From: Timaviella sp038204505 | Lineage (GTDB): Bacteria > Cyanobacteriota > Cyanobacteriia > Elainellales > Elainellaceae | Direction: 5' to 3' | Length of the DNA stretch: 43,150 bases | Assembly (NCBI GenBank): GCA_038204505.1 | Contig: JBBRCV010000016.1 | Span: 1-43,150, forward strand | Part shown: positions 34,390-43,007 of the stretch, piece after piece | Position numbering within the stretch: the first letter of the stretch is position 1 | Layout of the letters: each line of letters opens with the position of its first letter | The notes under the pieces: generated by a model | What the model was told of the DNA's origin: nothing | What the model saw: only the letters and a program-made list of their open reading frames with translations | Database searches by the model: none | Made by a program: the position numbers and the translations under genes

Positions 34390-34896
34390 ATGAACTGTAG
34401 AGCTTTATTTAATCAACGATTTGTCTGTTACATAGGAATCGCGGTTGGATTTGTCAGCATTGCGACAGTAACTCCTGTCTTGGCACAGCCAATTCCTCAC
34501 GAAACATTGCTTCTTCAGATGGCTCAAACGTCTCCCTCAATTCAAGGAAACTGGCGACTGGCAAATATGTCAGAAGATGCTGCTCCAACTCCAATGCTGC
34601 CCTCAGAGGATCTGACGGCAGACTTTTCGGGCGATCGCCTCTCTGGTTCGGGCGGCTGCAATCGCTTTATGGGCGGTTTCAAAACACAGAATAATCAATT
34701 AACTATTGAACCCCTTGCCTCAACATTTAAAGCGTGTGAAACGCCTATTATGGATCAGGAAGCGAAGTATCTAGCGGCATTACAAGGTGCTCAACGGTAT
34801 GAAGTGAATGATCAGGGGTTACAAATCTTTTATCAGACTGCTCAAGGATCAGGCGTTTTACGCTTCACCTCTCAAACCGTTAGAGCGTTATGGTAG
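34390..34896 (+). CDS. META domain-containing secreted protein (HslJ-like)
   Basis: A 168-residue exported protein with a META (HslJ-type) domain at about 50-168. The signal peptide (YIGIAVGFVSIATVTPVLAQ) is followed by GNWRLANM, DLTADFSGDRLSGSGGCNRFMGGF and PLASTFKACETPIMDQEAKYLAAL, which are the defining META blocks. The domain is envelope-associated and in enteric HslJ is linked with heat shock and novobiocin resistance; its role here is unknown. The stop TAG at 34894-34896 is seven bases from the start of the aspartoacylase-like gene, so the two form an operon. Confidence 0.9.
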   Translation: MNCRALFNQRFVCYIGIAVGFVSIATVTPVLAQPIPHETLLLQMAQTSPSIQGNWRLANMSEDAAPTPMLPSEDLTADFSGDRLSGSGGCNRFMGGFKTQNNQLTIEPLASTFKACETPIMDQEAKYLAALQGAQRYEVNDQGLQIFYQTAQGSGVLRFTSQTVRALW

Positions 34897-34903
34897 CAGT
34901 ATT

Positions 34904-36028
34904 ATGAATACATCAGATTTTGTCCAGATAGATGCCCAAACAGAAGATCAGCCAGAGGCGATCGCTCTTTCTGATCATGCGGTAGATATTTCTGCTCAAG
35001 CCGCCACAGTCTACACGGGCGACACGATTCAGGGCGTACCTGTCATTAGTCAACTGAATGTCAACACCCTCGAACCTGGCAAGCAGCATCGCTTTTTCTT
35101 TCAGGGTGTGCAGATGGGCACAGGTCAGCACTGGTACGTTCCCGTCGTGGTGGCAAAAGGCGTTCAGAATGGCAAGCGAATCGCGTTAACCACTGGTGTG
35201 CATGGTGATGAGTTAAGTCCAGTCAATGCAGTGCAGCGCATTATGGCTAACCTTGATCCGGCGAAGATGTCGGGCACGGCGATCGCCGTCTACAGTATCT
35301 GTCGTCCCGCCAATGAGTATACGCAGAGCGAATGGTCTACCGCACAGAAGGGCGGCTCGTTCGTGGACTTAAACCGCGCGTTTCCTGGCAATGAGGCAGG
35401 CGAAAATGCACCCACTCGTCACGCTGGCATCCTCTGGAATCATTTGTTTAAGAACAACGTTGACATCGCACTCGACTATCACACGGCATCAACGGGCGGT
35501 GATTTTACGATGTTCATTTTTGCCGACTTTCGTAAGCCAGAGATTCGGCAGATTGCTGAGTTGTTTCCGGTTGAACAGATCAAGAATGATGCGGGCGAAG
35601 GTGGTTCGCTCGAAATGGCATTTGTTGAGGCTGGCATCCCCTGTATGACCATCGAGATCGGCAGTCCACGAATCTTCGATGCGCGCAAGATTGCGCTGAC
35701 CGTTGAAGGCAGCATGAACGTGTTTAAGCACTACAATGTGATCAGTGGTGCGATCGGGAACACTTCTAAGGAGGCTGGAACTTTCTTCGGCGACACGTTT
35801 GAAACTGTTCGTTCCACAACTGGCGGTTTCCTCGAATTACTAGTTGATCTAAACGATCAAGTGACACCAGGGCAGAAAGTTGCGATCCAGCGTAATTCCT
35901 TCGGTGATGTTGTTGCCGAATACAAAGTGAGCGTGGCTGGCGAAGTTGCAACGATCGCGCGGGATGCGATCAGTGAACCGGGTTCAAGAGTGATGCAGAT
36001 CTTGTACACCAGTACGGATGCGAAGTGA
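34904..36028 (+). CDS. Succinylglutamate desuccinylase/aspartoacylase family zinc hydrolase
   Basis: A 374-residue cytosolic M14-like zinc amidohydrolase of the AstE/ASPA group. Ligands are seen as H100-x-x-E103 in TTGVHGDELSP and H193 in LDYHTAS; DLNRAFPGN supplies the arginine of the substrate site, and IEIGS in the later part completes the domain. The last 100 residues form a barrel-like C-terminal domain (TTGGFLELLVDLNDQVTPGQK). The start ATG is at 34904; the frame opens earlier only by overlapping the META gene. The substrate (an N-acyl amino acid, a deacylated amide or other) cannot be assigned. Confidence 0.92.
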   Translation: MNTSDFVQIDAQTEDQPEAIALSDHAVDISAQAATVYTGDTIQGVPVISQLNVNTLEPGKQHRFFFQGVQMGTGQHWYVPVVVAKGVQNGKRIALTTGVHGDELSPVNAVQRIMANLDPAKMSGTAIAVYSICRPANEYTQSEWSTAQKGGSFVDLNRAFPGNEAGENAPTRHAGILWNHLFKNNVDIALDYHTASTGGDFTMFIFADFRKPEIRQIAELFPVEQIKNDAGEGGSLEMAFVEAGIPCMTIEIGSPRIFDARKIALTVEGSMNVFKHYNVISGAIGNTSKEAGTFFGDTFETVRSTTGGFLELLVDLNDQVTPGQKVAIQRNSFGDVVAEYKVSVAGEVATIARDAISEPGSRVMQILYTSTDAK

Positions 36029-36213
36029 AACGACAACTGCTAATAGCCCGAAGATAACTGTTAACCTTTGTTTTTCGTACTTCAATTACAGTTATTGCGA
36101 TCGCACCTTAATGTATGTTAGTTAAATACCCAATATGCGGGTGTTTCCAACTCTAACCTCTACTTTAGAGTAGCGAATTCGTAAAACATATTTAAGTAAC
36201 TTTAAGGAAAAGT

Positions 36214-36963
36214 ATGTCAAAACAAAATAGACAAAGTTCTGTTTCGCGTAGATTTCTCTTGAAGAGCGGTGCTGGCATCGGAGTTGGCACCCTAGTAGGC
36301 TGGGTTGGATCAAGCTCATTGGCTCCAACACTTGCACAGCAGCTTAATGGTTCAGCTATTGCCGCCGAACCTGCTAGCACTAATGCTGATTTGACTCCAG
36401 ATGCGGCGCTTCAGCAATTAGTGGATGGCAACAATCGATTTGTCGAGCGCAAGCGGCAGAATCCTCATCAAACTCCCGCGAGGTTGATAGAAGTTGCACA
36501 AGGTCAACGACCTTTTGCGGCAATTCTTGGCTGTTCAGACTCACGAGTGCCAACAGAGGTAATTTTTGACCAAGGATTCGGTGATCTTTTTGTTGTTCGT
36601 GTTGCTGGTAATATTGCGACGACAGAAGAAATTGCTAGTCAAGAATTTGGGACACTAGTATTGGGTGCAAAGGTACTGCTAGTGCTAGGGCATTCGCGGT
36701 GTGGTGCTGTTCAAGCAGCTATTAAGGGGGGAGACTTTCCTGGATTGATTGAAAGCCTGGTACAGTCGATTAGACCCGCTGTTGATAGTTCTGAAGGTCA
36801 ACCTGGCGATTGACTGGAAAATGCCGTTAAGGCTAATGTAAAGTTGCAAGTTAAGCGGTTGCAGGTTTCTTCTGTACTCTCCAAGCTGATCGAGGAGGGC
36901 AAGTTAAAGCTGGTCGGTGGCTACTATGACTTGGACACGGGCAAAGTTAGCCTACTGAGTTAG
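36214..36963 (+). pseudogene. Tat-exported beta-class carbonic anhydrase, interrupted by TGA
   Basis: A carbonic anhydrase (CO2 hydration, EC 4.2.1.1) with a twin-arginine signal (SRRFLLKSGAGIGVG) and the zinc/active-site set C107-x-D109-x-R111 (GCSDSRVPT), H160 and C163 (GHSRCGA). AAGGAAA precedes the ATG. The frame stops at TGA (36811-36813) after GQPGD, but the same frame continues without a stop to TAG at 36961-36963 as LENAVKANVKLQVKRL, then VLSKLIEEGKLKLVGGYYDL, the normal C-terminal third. So a single base change creates a premature stop, which removes helices needed for the dimer. It is likely a recent nonsense mutation or a sequencing error; the upstream part could still be made as a 199-residue fragment. 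Confidence 0.88.
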
Positions 36964-36965
36964 TC

Positions 36966-37031
36966 GGCGTTGCTCAAAAAAAGCATGAACCTATTCAAAG
37001 CCCCTTTCCTTTAGGCGAGGGGTTAGCAACG
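36966..37031. repeat. Short degenerate member of the GGCGTTGCT repeat family
   Basis: This stretch starts GGCGTTGCTCAAAA and ends GTTAGCAACG, so its termini resemble those of the MITE at 24777-24924, but the inner sequence is a mere 40 bases (AGCCCC...GGCGAGGGG) and one hairpin. It follows the carbonic anhydrase remnant by two bases. It is a probable deleted MITE. Confidence 0.55.
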
Positions 37032-37112
37032 TTTAGTATTAAATATACGGAAGTTTCTGGATTAGAACCCGTAAGATAATGAAGTAGAGAGCTACCCAGG
37101 AAAAATTTATCT

Positions 37113-39938
37113 ATGGTTGCACAACTGCCAGAACGTCAAATGCACTGGGTTCGCTGGATACTGACGATCGGGTGGCTCCTGGTAATCGTGTCTTTGTTTT
37201 ATGATCCTTGGACTGCGGCATTAACCGAACCGGATCATCCCTGGAGTCCGTTTCGGCTCTCTGGTGAGTGTGTCCAAGTGCAGGGCAACTGTGTGGTTGA
37301 AACGCCTCAGCCCTTGGGAGCTACTTTATTCTGGGGGGCGATCGTGCCATCGGGAATCTTCATTTTGCTAGTGTTTGGGCATGAACTCTGGCGGCGAATT
37401 TGTCCCTTATCGTTTTTATCTCAAATTCCCCGTGCTCTGGGTTGGCAACGACAATTCAAACGCGAAAATAAAAAAACTGGAAAGGTGCCTTTCGAGTTGG
37501 CAAAAGTCAAATCCGATTCGTGGCTGGGCAGGAACTATTCCTATCTGCAATTTGGCTGGCTGTTTGTGGGATTGTGTGGGCGGATTTTATTTTTTAATGC
37601 CGATCGCCTAGTCTTAGGAAGCTGGTTGCTATTCACGATCGCCGCTGCAATTGCGGTTGGATATTTTTATGGGGGTAAGTCGTGGTGCCAGTATTTTTGC
37701 CCAATGGCACCTGTTCAAACAATTTTTAGTGAACCCAGGGGCTTGTTGGGAAGTAAGGCGCACATGAGTGAGCAACGGGTGACTCAATCAATGTGTCGCA
37801 CGGTGGAGCCAGATGGTGAGGAGCAAAGTGCTTGTGTGGCTTGCCAAAGTCCTTGCATTGATATTGACTCTGAGAGAACCTACTGGGATGGCTTAAATAA
37901 GCCTGAAGAATCGTTGACTCGATACGGTTATGTGGGTTTAGTCATTGGTTATTTTCTCTATTACTACGTCTATGCAGGCAATTGGGACTATTACTTTTCG
38001 GGTGTTTGGAATCGTGATCCCAATCAACTTGCGACGCTAATGAATCCCGGACTTTATCTATTCGGGCAGGTCATTAATATTCCCAAATTGTTTGCTGTGC
38101 CATTGGTGCTGGGCGGGTTCACGGCGATCGGCTATGGCGTTGGTAAATTCGTTGCAAAACGTACAAAATCCTATGGTCGTCGTCGTTATCCAAAACTGAG
38201 TTCCGACGTTATTCAGCATCGGATCTTTGCTGTTTGCACATTTGGAATTTTCAACTTTTTCTTCTTCTTTGCAGGTCGTCCGCTCATTCAACTACTGCCA
38301 CTATGGGTGCAGTATATTTTTGATGTGAGTCTGGTATTTTTGAGTACTCTTTGGCTGCAAAAAACCTGGCGACGCGATCCCGATCTCTATTCTCGTGAAA
38401 ATCTGGCAAGTCGATTCCGCAAGCAGCTAGAGAAAATGCAGCTAGACTTCTCGCAGTATATCGATGGTCGTTCTTTAGATGATCTCCAGCCCAGTGAAGT
38501 GTATGTGTTGGCAAAAGTGCTTCCCGGCTTCACGCGTGAGAAACGACACCAAGTATACAAAGGAGTCGTACGAGATGCCTTAGAAGAAGGCTACGTCAAT
38601 TACTCCAGCAGCCTGGAAGTGTTGCAACAAATGCGTCAGGAATTGGGTATTCCCGACGATGAACACCGTGAAGTGTTAGAGGAATTAGGCATTGAAGACT
38701 CAGAGTTGCTTGACCCAAATCGCCAACGAACGTTGGAGAATCAGCTTCGGTTAAGCGGCTACCAAAAATCGTTAGAGCGGCTAATGAGATTGCAACAAAG
38801 CCAGCCTGCTTCGACGGATCAAACGGCTACGGTTGCTCGATCGCCACAAGATTCTGCCGCAATTCGCTCTTTGCGCAGCGAGTATTCGATTACGCCGCAG
38901 GAAGAAGACTGGGTTTTAAGTGGATCTTCTCCCGATGTCAGTAATGTTCAAAAAGCTGAAGTTTTACTGGCTCGATTAGCAGAATGGGTCGATCGCGATC
39001 GCGCCTTAAATCACTTTATTCTTCGAGATCATCCAGCAGTTTTAACATTATTGAGAGATAGCGTATACCGAAAAAAAGAACTGCTCGTGCAATCGATTTT
39101 AGAAATGTTAACTACTCTACAAAACAATCCAAAAACAATAGCGATCGCCCATTCTGCAAAACAGCTTTCACCTCAACTTGTCACAGAGTCTTTAACTCGT
39201 CAGCATTGGCAAAATCATCTGCATCCTGAAATTATTCACTCTTTGATGCAAACTGAAGCACCCCTGACCTCTAATTTTGTAGAACCCTCTACCCAAGATA
39301 CTTTGAGCCATTTGGAAATGTTGCTAGAGCACTACAATCCTCTAGTGCAAGCGGCGGCGCTCTACTCGATCGCCCAACTTGATGCAGAACGCGCTCAGGC
39401 GATCGCCCGTGAACTGCGCCAAGGGTCACATCCTCCGCTCGTGCAAGAAACCGCAGAACGACTGTTGTCTTTGCCGTTTTCACCGCCTCTAACGGAATTT
39501 CCAACGCTGGAGAAGTTGGTCTACTTGTTTAACAGCGATTTCTTCCATCGGATTCAAACCAAAACCTTGATTGTTCTGGGCGATCGCGCTTCTGTCAAAA
39601 CTTACTCAACAGGCGACGTGATCACCGGAGCAGGTGATACCTGTCGGGAGTTATTACTACTGATCGAAGGCGATGCCAACATTCACTATCAGCTTGCCGA
39701 CGAAGTTCGAGTGGAACGTTTTCATCCAGGACAAACGTTAGATGAACTAGAGGTTTTAACGCACAGCAACTCAGAAAATACTATCATTGCGGATAGTGAA
39801 AAAACGCGAATTCTGGCAATTGCGATCGATGCCATTGATGATTTGCTCGACCATGATCCTGATTTTGCCCGACGGATTTTAGAACTCGAAAGTCGGCAAC
39901 TTCAGCGGCTCGTAAAATTGGGACAGGGACGCGGCTAG
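37113..39938 (+). CDS. Membrane Fe-S protein fused to helical repeats and a cyclic-nucleotide-binding domain
   Basis: A 941-residue multidomain protein. Residues 1-430 hold about eight hydrophobic helices with cysteines at C97 (RRICPLSF), C192 and C196 (WCQYFCPM), C228, and C241-x2-C244-x3-C248 (CVACQSPC), a pattern of NapH/NosR-type membrane 4Fe-4S proteins. Residues 440-680 are soluble helical (LASRFRKQLEKMQLDFSQYIDG...). A HEAT-like repeat region at about 725-785 (DTLSHLEMLLEHYNPLVQAAALYSIAQL) leads into a C-terminal cNMP-binding-like domain (about 795-930, YSTGDVITGAGDTCRELLLLIEG). It may couple electron transfer to a nucleotide or ligand signal. Neighbours show no redox partner. The architecture is unusual, and the function is inference. 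Confidence 0.72.
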   Translation: MVAQLPERQMHWVRWILTIGWLLVIVSLFYDPWTAALTEPDHPWSPFRLSGECVQVQGNCVVETPQPLGATLFWGAIVPSGIFILLVFGHELWRRICPLSFLSQIPRALGWQRQFKRENKKTGKVPFELAKVKSDSWLGRNYSYLQFGWLFVGLCGRILFFNADRLVLGSWLLFTIAAAIAVGYFYGGKSWCQYFCPMAPVQTIFSEPRGLLGSKAHMSEQRVTQSMCRTVEPDGEEQSACVACQSPCIDIDSERTYWDGLNKPEESLTRYGYVGLVIGYFLYYYVYAGNWDYYFSGVWNRDPNQLATLMNPGLYLFGQVINIPKLFAVPLVLGGFTAIGYGVGKFVAKRTKSYGRRRYPKLSSDVIQHRIFAVCTFGIFNFFFFFAGRPLIQLLPLWVQYIFDVSLVFLSTLWLQKTWRRDPDLYSRENLASRFRKQLEKMQLDFSQYIDGRSLDDLQPSEVYVLAKVLPGFTREKRHQVYKGVVRDALEEGYVNYSSSLEVLQQMRQELGIPDDEHREVLEELGIEDSELLDPNRQRTLENQLRLSGYQKSLERLMRLQQSQPASTDQTATVARSPQDSAAIRSLRSEYSITPQEEDWVLSGSSPDVSNVQKAEVLLARLAEWVDRDRALNHFILRDHPAVLTLLRDSVYRKKELLVQSILEMLTTLQNNPKTIAIAHSAKQLSPQLVTESLTRQHWQNHLHPEIIHSLMQTEAPLTSNFVEPSTQDTLSHLEMLLEHYNPLVQAAALYSIAQLDAERAQAIARELRQGSHPPLVQETAERLLSLPFSPPLTEFPTLEKLVYLFNSDFFHRIQTKTLIVLGDRASVKTYSTGDVITGAGDTCRELLLLIEGDANIHYQLADEVRVERFHPGQTLDELEVLTHSNSENTIIADSEKTRILAIAIDAIDDLLDHDPDFARRILELESRQLQRLVKLGQGRG

Positions 39939-40011
39939 TGATAATTTGTGTTGTGCTTTTTGTTACTTTGTAGATGCAGTTTTTATATTGAGCGAAATAT
40001 ATTATGCTTCT

Positions 40012-40025
40012 AGTTACACGTAACT
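40012..40025. promoter_or_regulatory. AGTTAC-AC-GTAACT palindrome upstream of response regulator
   Basis: AGTTAC (40012-40017) and GTAACT (40020-40025) form a perfect six-base inverted repeat with a two-base centre, about 165 bases upstream of the response regulator start. The form suggests an operator for a dimeric regulator. It could be autoregulatory, but no known site is matched. Confidence 0.35.
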
Positions 40026-40115
40026 TGACGTGGAGCTAGATGCACTCTCACGCATGGATAAGCCTTTTTGTATAAAGAGATATCTATAGTTTGGTCTTCA
40101 ATGTTCTTTAGGTAA

Positions 40116-40151
40116 GGAGAGAAACAGCAGCGATTGCTGTATAAACTCTCC
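40116..40151 (+). promoter_or_regulatory. Two-part hairpin in the 5' leader of the response regulator gene
   Basis: GGAGAG (40116-40121) pairs with CTCTCC (40146-40151) and, inside it, ACAGCA (40124-40129) pairs with TGCTGT (40135-40140). It ends 37 bases before the ATG at 40189 and could shield a GGAG ribosome-like site within the stem. The leader role is inferred from position. Confidence 0.45.
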
Positions 40152-40188
40152 TCTCATGTCCGGTAATGTTTGCCGAGGAAGGTGCGTA

Positions 40189-41295
40189 ATGAAAGTTCTC
40201 ATCATCGAAGACGATCAGCATACTAGTAATTTGCTGGCAGCAACACTTTGTGCTAATCGCTATGCAGTGGATGCGATCGCCGATGGTTTGGCAGGGCTAG
40301 ATTTGGCAGCGCAATGGAGCTACGATGTCATCCTTTTAGACATTTTGCTGCCAAAGTTAAATGGCATTGAAGTTTGCCGTCGTCTTCGCGCTCAGGGCTG
40401 CCAGACTCCAATTTTAATGCTAACCACGAAAGACTCAAACGAAGACATCATTGCCGGATTGGATGCGGGAGCCGATGACTATGTTGCCAAGTCCTGTGAC
40501 TCCTCCCAATTACTAGCACGAGTGCGCGCCCTTCTGCGTCGCAGCGGAACGGCTTTCTCGACTCCCGTGCTAAGCTGGGGGCTGCTTTGCCTTGATCCTG
40601 CTTCGGCTCAGGTGACCTACAATCAGAAGATCGTTCTCCTCCGTCCAAAAGAATATAATTTACTAGAACTATTTCTCCGTCATCCTCAGCGCATTTTCAA
40701 CCGTAGTGCCATTATTGATCACCTCTGGTCGATCGATGAACCGCCTGTGGAAGGTTCTGTGACCAATTTAATTAAAGACTTGAGACAACGATTAAAATCT
40801 ACTGGAGTAGATGCTGATTTAATTGAGACCGTTTATGGATTGGGATATCGGCTAAAAGCAGCCCCTACAAAAGGCGGACGGTCAGAGGAATTCGAAAATG
40901 CAAAGATCACAGAAGCGGAAAAACTCACCTCAGAATCTATTCTGTCACCGGATTGGGATGGTGATTGGGAAGCTCGAAAGCAACGAGGAATAACAGAGAT
41001 TCAGCAGATTACTGAACGATTTTGGAAATCGCTGGAGCAACGAATTGTCGAGTTAGAAGCAACAGAGCGATCGCTTCAATCAGACGAGTTTAGTTTACAA
41101 AAACGGCAGGCTGCGCGCCAAGAAATGCATAAACTCGCGGGCGGATTAGGAACGTTCGGTTGCCTCAAGGCATCAGAGGTTGCCCAAGCTATGGAATGCC
41201 TGTTGGAAACCAAGGTGAGCCAGGAAACGTGCTTAGCAAAGCAGTTCTCTGAGTTGCTAAAAGAGTTGAAGCAAGAGCTAGCATTGAGAGCCTGA
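40189..41295 (+). CDS. OmpR-type response regulator with C-terminal HPt domain
   Basis: A 368-residue regulator from the ATG at 40189 (GAGGAAGG upstream; an ATG at 40156 lies in the leader). The receiver (1-115) has E7-D8-D9, phospho-acceptor D51 (LLDILLPKLNG) and MLTTKDS. The winged-helix DNA-binding domain (about 125-220) ends in ETVYGLGYRLK. After a charged linker (230-260), an HPt domain follows, with H314 in EMHKLAGGLGTFG. An HPt fused to a DNA-binding OmpR regulator suggests that it both receives and passes on phosphate in a multistep relay. Its 3' end is 37 bases from the permease start, so the two are co-oriented and perhaps co-transcribed. Confidence 0.9.
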   Translation: MKVLIIEDDQHTSNLLAATLCANRYAVDAIADGLAGLDLAAQWSYDVILLDILLPKLNGIEVCRRLRAQGCQTPILMLTTKDSNEDIIAGLDAGADDYVAKSCDSSQLLARVRALLRRSGTAFSTPVLSWGLLCLDPASAQVTYNQKIVLLRPKEYNLLELFLRHPQRIFNRSAIIDHLWSIDEPPVEGSVTNLIKDLRQRLKSTGVDADLIETVYGLGYRLKAAPTKGGRSEEFENAKITEAEKLTSESILSPDWDGDWEARKQRGITEIQQITERFWKSLEQRIVELEATERSLQSDEFSLQKRQAARQEMHKLAGGLGTFGCLKASEVAQAMECLLETKVSQETCLAKQFSELLKELKQELALRA

Positions 41296-41332
41296 TTGAG
41301 TGGGATTAAAAATACTTAGGACAGCTCATAAA

Positions 41333-42727
41333 ATGCGTCAAGTTTTTCAACAGGAAAATGTTCTTTTAGATCAGGGAATTGAGACGCAAGGAATTGAACG
41401 CGTTCTGCCAACAGCGCGATCGCATGTCCGAATTTTAGATAACTTTACTCTATGGCTGGCAGCGAATACAGTCCTGTCTACGATCGTTTTGGGCACGTTA
41501 GCGATCAACGTATTTGGGCTAGGCGTTTGGGATAGCATTGGAGTAATTGTCATGTTCAATTTCTTGGGCATTGCATCGGTTGCCTTTTTTGCTACATTAG
41601 GCCCCAAACTCGGCTTACGCCAAATGACAATCACGCGCTTTTCGTTCGGTTGGCTGGGCGCAAGCGTCATGGCGATCGTCAATGTTATCACCTGTATTGG
41701 CTGGTCGGTGGTAAATGTGATTGTGGGTGGGCAGTTAGTCCGGGCGCTGAGCGGGGGGGTAATTCCCAGTTGGTTAGCAATTATCGGCATCACCCTGCTA
41801 ACTACAAGTGTCAGTCTTTATGGCTATCGCTATGTGCATCGCTACGAGCGCTATGCTTGGGTGCCAATGGTGCTAATTTTTCTGGCGATCGCCATCACTA
41901 ATGCGCCTCAAGCCGCGATCGTCACGGCAAAATCGAGCGGCATTGCCTATGTTTCGTCGCTGTTGTCGTTTGGTGGCGTTATCTATGGAGCTTCTGCCGG
42001 GTGGGGACCTTACGCCGCAGACTACACCGTGAAGCAGCCGGAAACAACACCTGCATTTAGAGTCTTTGGACTAACCTTTCTAGGGATTTGGCTGCCGTGT
42101 GTTTTGCTAGAATCACTGGGCGTGATGCTGACGACCATTCCGGCACTAAACGGCAAGAGTGGCGGAGACTTAATTGCAGCCACACTCAGTCCCCTCGGCG
42201 CACTTGGGACTCTGGTGCTGCCGTTTTTAGCGTTGAGTATAGTTGCTAATAACATTCCAAATGATTACAGCTTGGCGCTGTCAGCCCAAGTGCTGGGCGG
42301 CAGATTTCAACGAATTCGGCGTTGGATTTGGACGCTGGCAGGGTCTATTACTTATGCCGTTATCGCTATCCGGTCATCAGGAAATTTTAACCAGACATTG
42401 GAGCACTTTTTGCTCTTGATTGCTTACTGGTTAGGACCTTGGGCAGTTATTTTAGTGCTCGAACACTGCTTTCGGAGAGGGCGCTATGATGTGGAAAACT
42501 GGAACAGTCCCGATCGCTTACCGATGGGATGGGCAGCGATCGCCGCCATGGTATTTGGATTATTGGGCGTTTACCTCGGAGCTGCGCAGTCTACGTTTGT
42601 CGGCCCGATCGCCAGTCTATTTAATCCGCCGTTTGGCATGGATATTGGTTTTGAGTTAAGCGTATTATTCGCTGCGATCGCCTATCTAATTTTACGTCCG
42701 ATCGAATTGCGATTAACTCGGCGTTAA
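41333..42727 (+). CDS. NCS1-type purine/cytosine permease family protein
   Basis: A 464-residue, 12-helix permease of the nucleobase:cation symporter-1 group, importing cytosine, purines or similar compounds across the plasma membrane. Landmarks are LDNFTLWLAANTVLSTIVLGTLA, GPKLGLRQMTITRFSFGW, GASAGWGPYAADYTVKQP (helix 6, substrate-site glycine/aspartate region) and VANNIPNDYSLALSAQVLG. The ATG at 41333 is used, with AGGA 12 bases upstream; the GTG at 41300 has no ribosome site. It lies directly downstream of the HPt-bearing response regulator, which may control it. The exact substrate is not seen. Confidence 0.88.
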   Translation: MRQVFQQENVLLDQGIETQGIERVLPTARSHVRILDNFTLWLAANTVLSTIVLGTLAINVFGLGVWDSIGVIVMFNFLGIASVAFFATLGPKLGLRQMTITRFSFGWLGASVMAIVNVITCIGWSVVNVIVGGQLVRALSGGVIPSWLAIIGITLLTTSVSLYGYRYVHRYERYAWVPMVLIFLAIAITNAPQAAIVTAKSSGIAYVSSLLSFGGVIYGASAGWGPYAADYTVKQPETTPAFRVFGLTFLGIWLPCVLLESLGVMLTTIPALNGKSGGDLIAATLSPLGALGTLVLPFLALSIVANNIPNDYSLALSAQVLGGRFQRIRRWIWTLAGSITYAVIAIRSSGNFNQTLEHFLLLIAYWLGPWAVILVLEHCFRRGRYDVENWNSPDRLPMGWAAIAAMVFGLLGVYLGAAQSTFVGPIASLFNPPFGMDIGFELSVLFAAIAYLILRPIELRLTRR

Positions 42728-43007
42728 GCGATCGGGCTGCAATACCGACTTGCGATCGCCAATCCTACGCAGAAAGAGCTTGAAGAACTGAAGCAGATGG
42801 CAGAAAGCAAATAACCCTGCGCTTTTCGGAATGTTTCTCTAGGTGTATCATTCATTGATGGAGTTATCAAAGCCATCCTACCTGCTTCGGCAGGCTCTGT
42901 TGCCCGTGAGACTCTTACTCAAATCTCGTCTTGAGAAGCTAGACTAACGCTGTCCTCTAAACGTATTTTTTGCTGAGTTAAGAAGTGTCACTTTTCTATT
43001 TCCCCCT
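42728..43007. other. Intergenic region with an in-frame extension and a UUCG hairpin
   Basis: After the permease TAA the same frame stays open for 28 codons (to TAA at 42812-42814), ending KELEELKQMAESK. This may be a chance frame or a relic of a gene end. A short hairpin with a TTCG loop, CCTGC-TTCG-GCAGG, lies at 42891-42904 and could be an RNA structure or a weak terminator. Nothing else is recognised. Confidence 0.4.

Noticed and set aside
36811..36813. TGA read as selenocysteine in the carbonic anhydrase
   Set aside because: No SECIS-like hairpin is apparent just after it, the family has no selenocysteine position there, and the codon lies in a non-catalytic segment.
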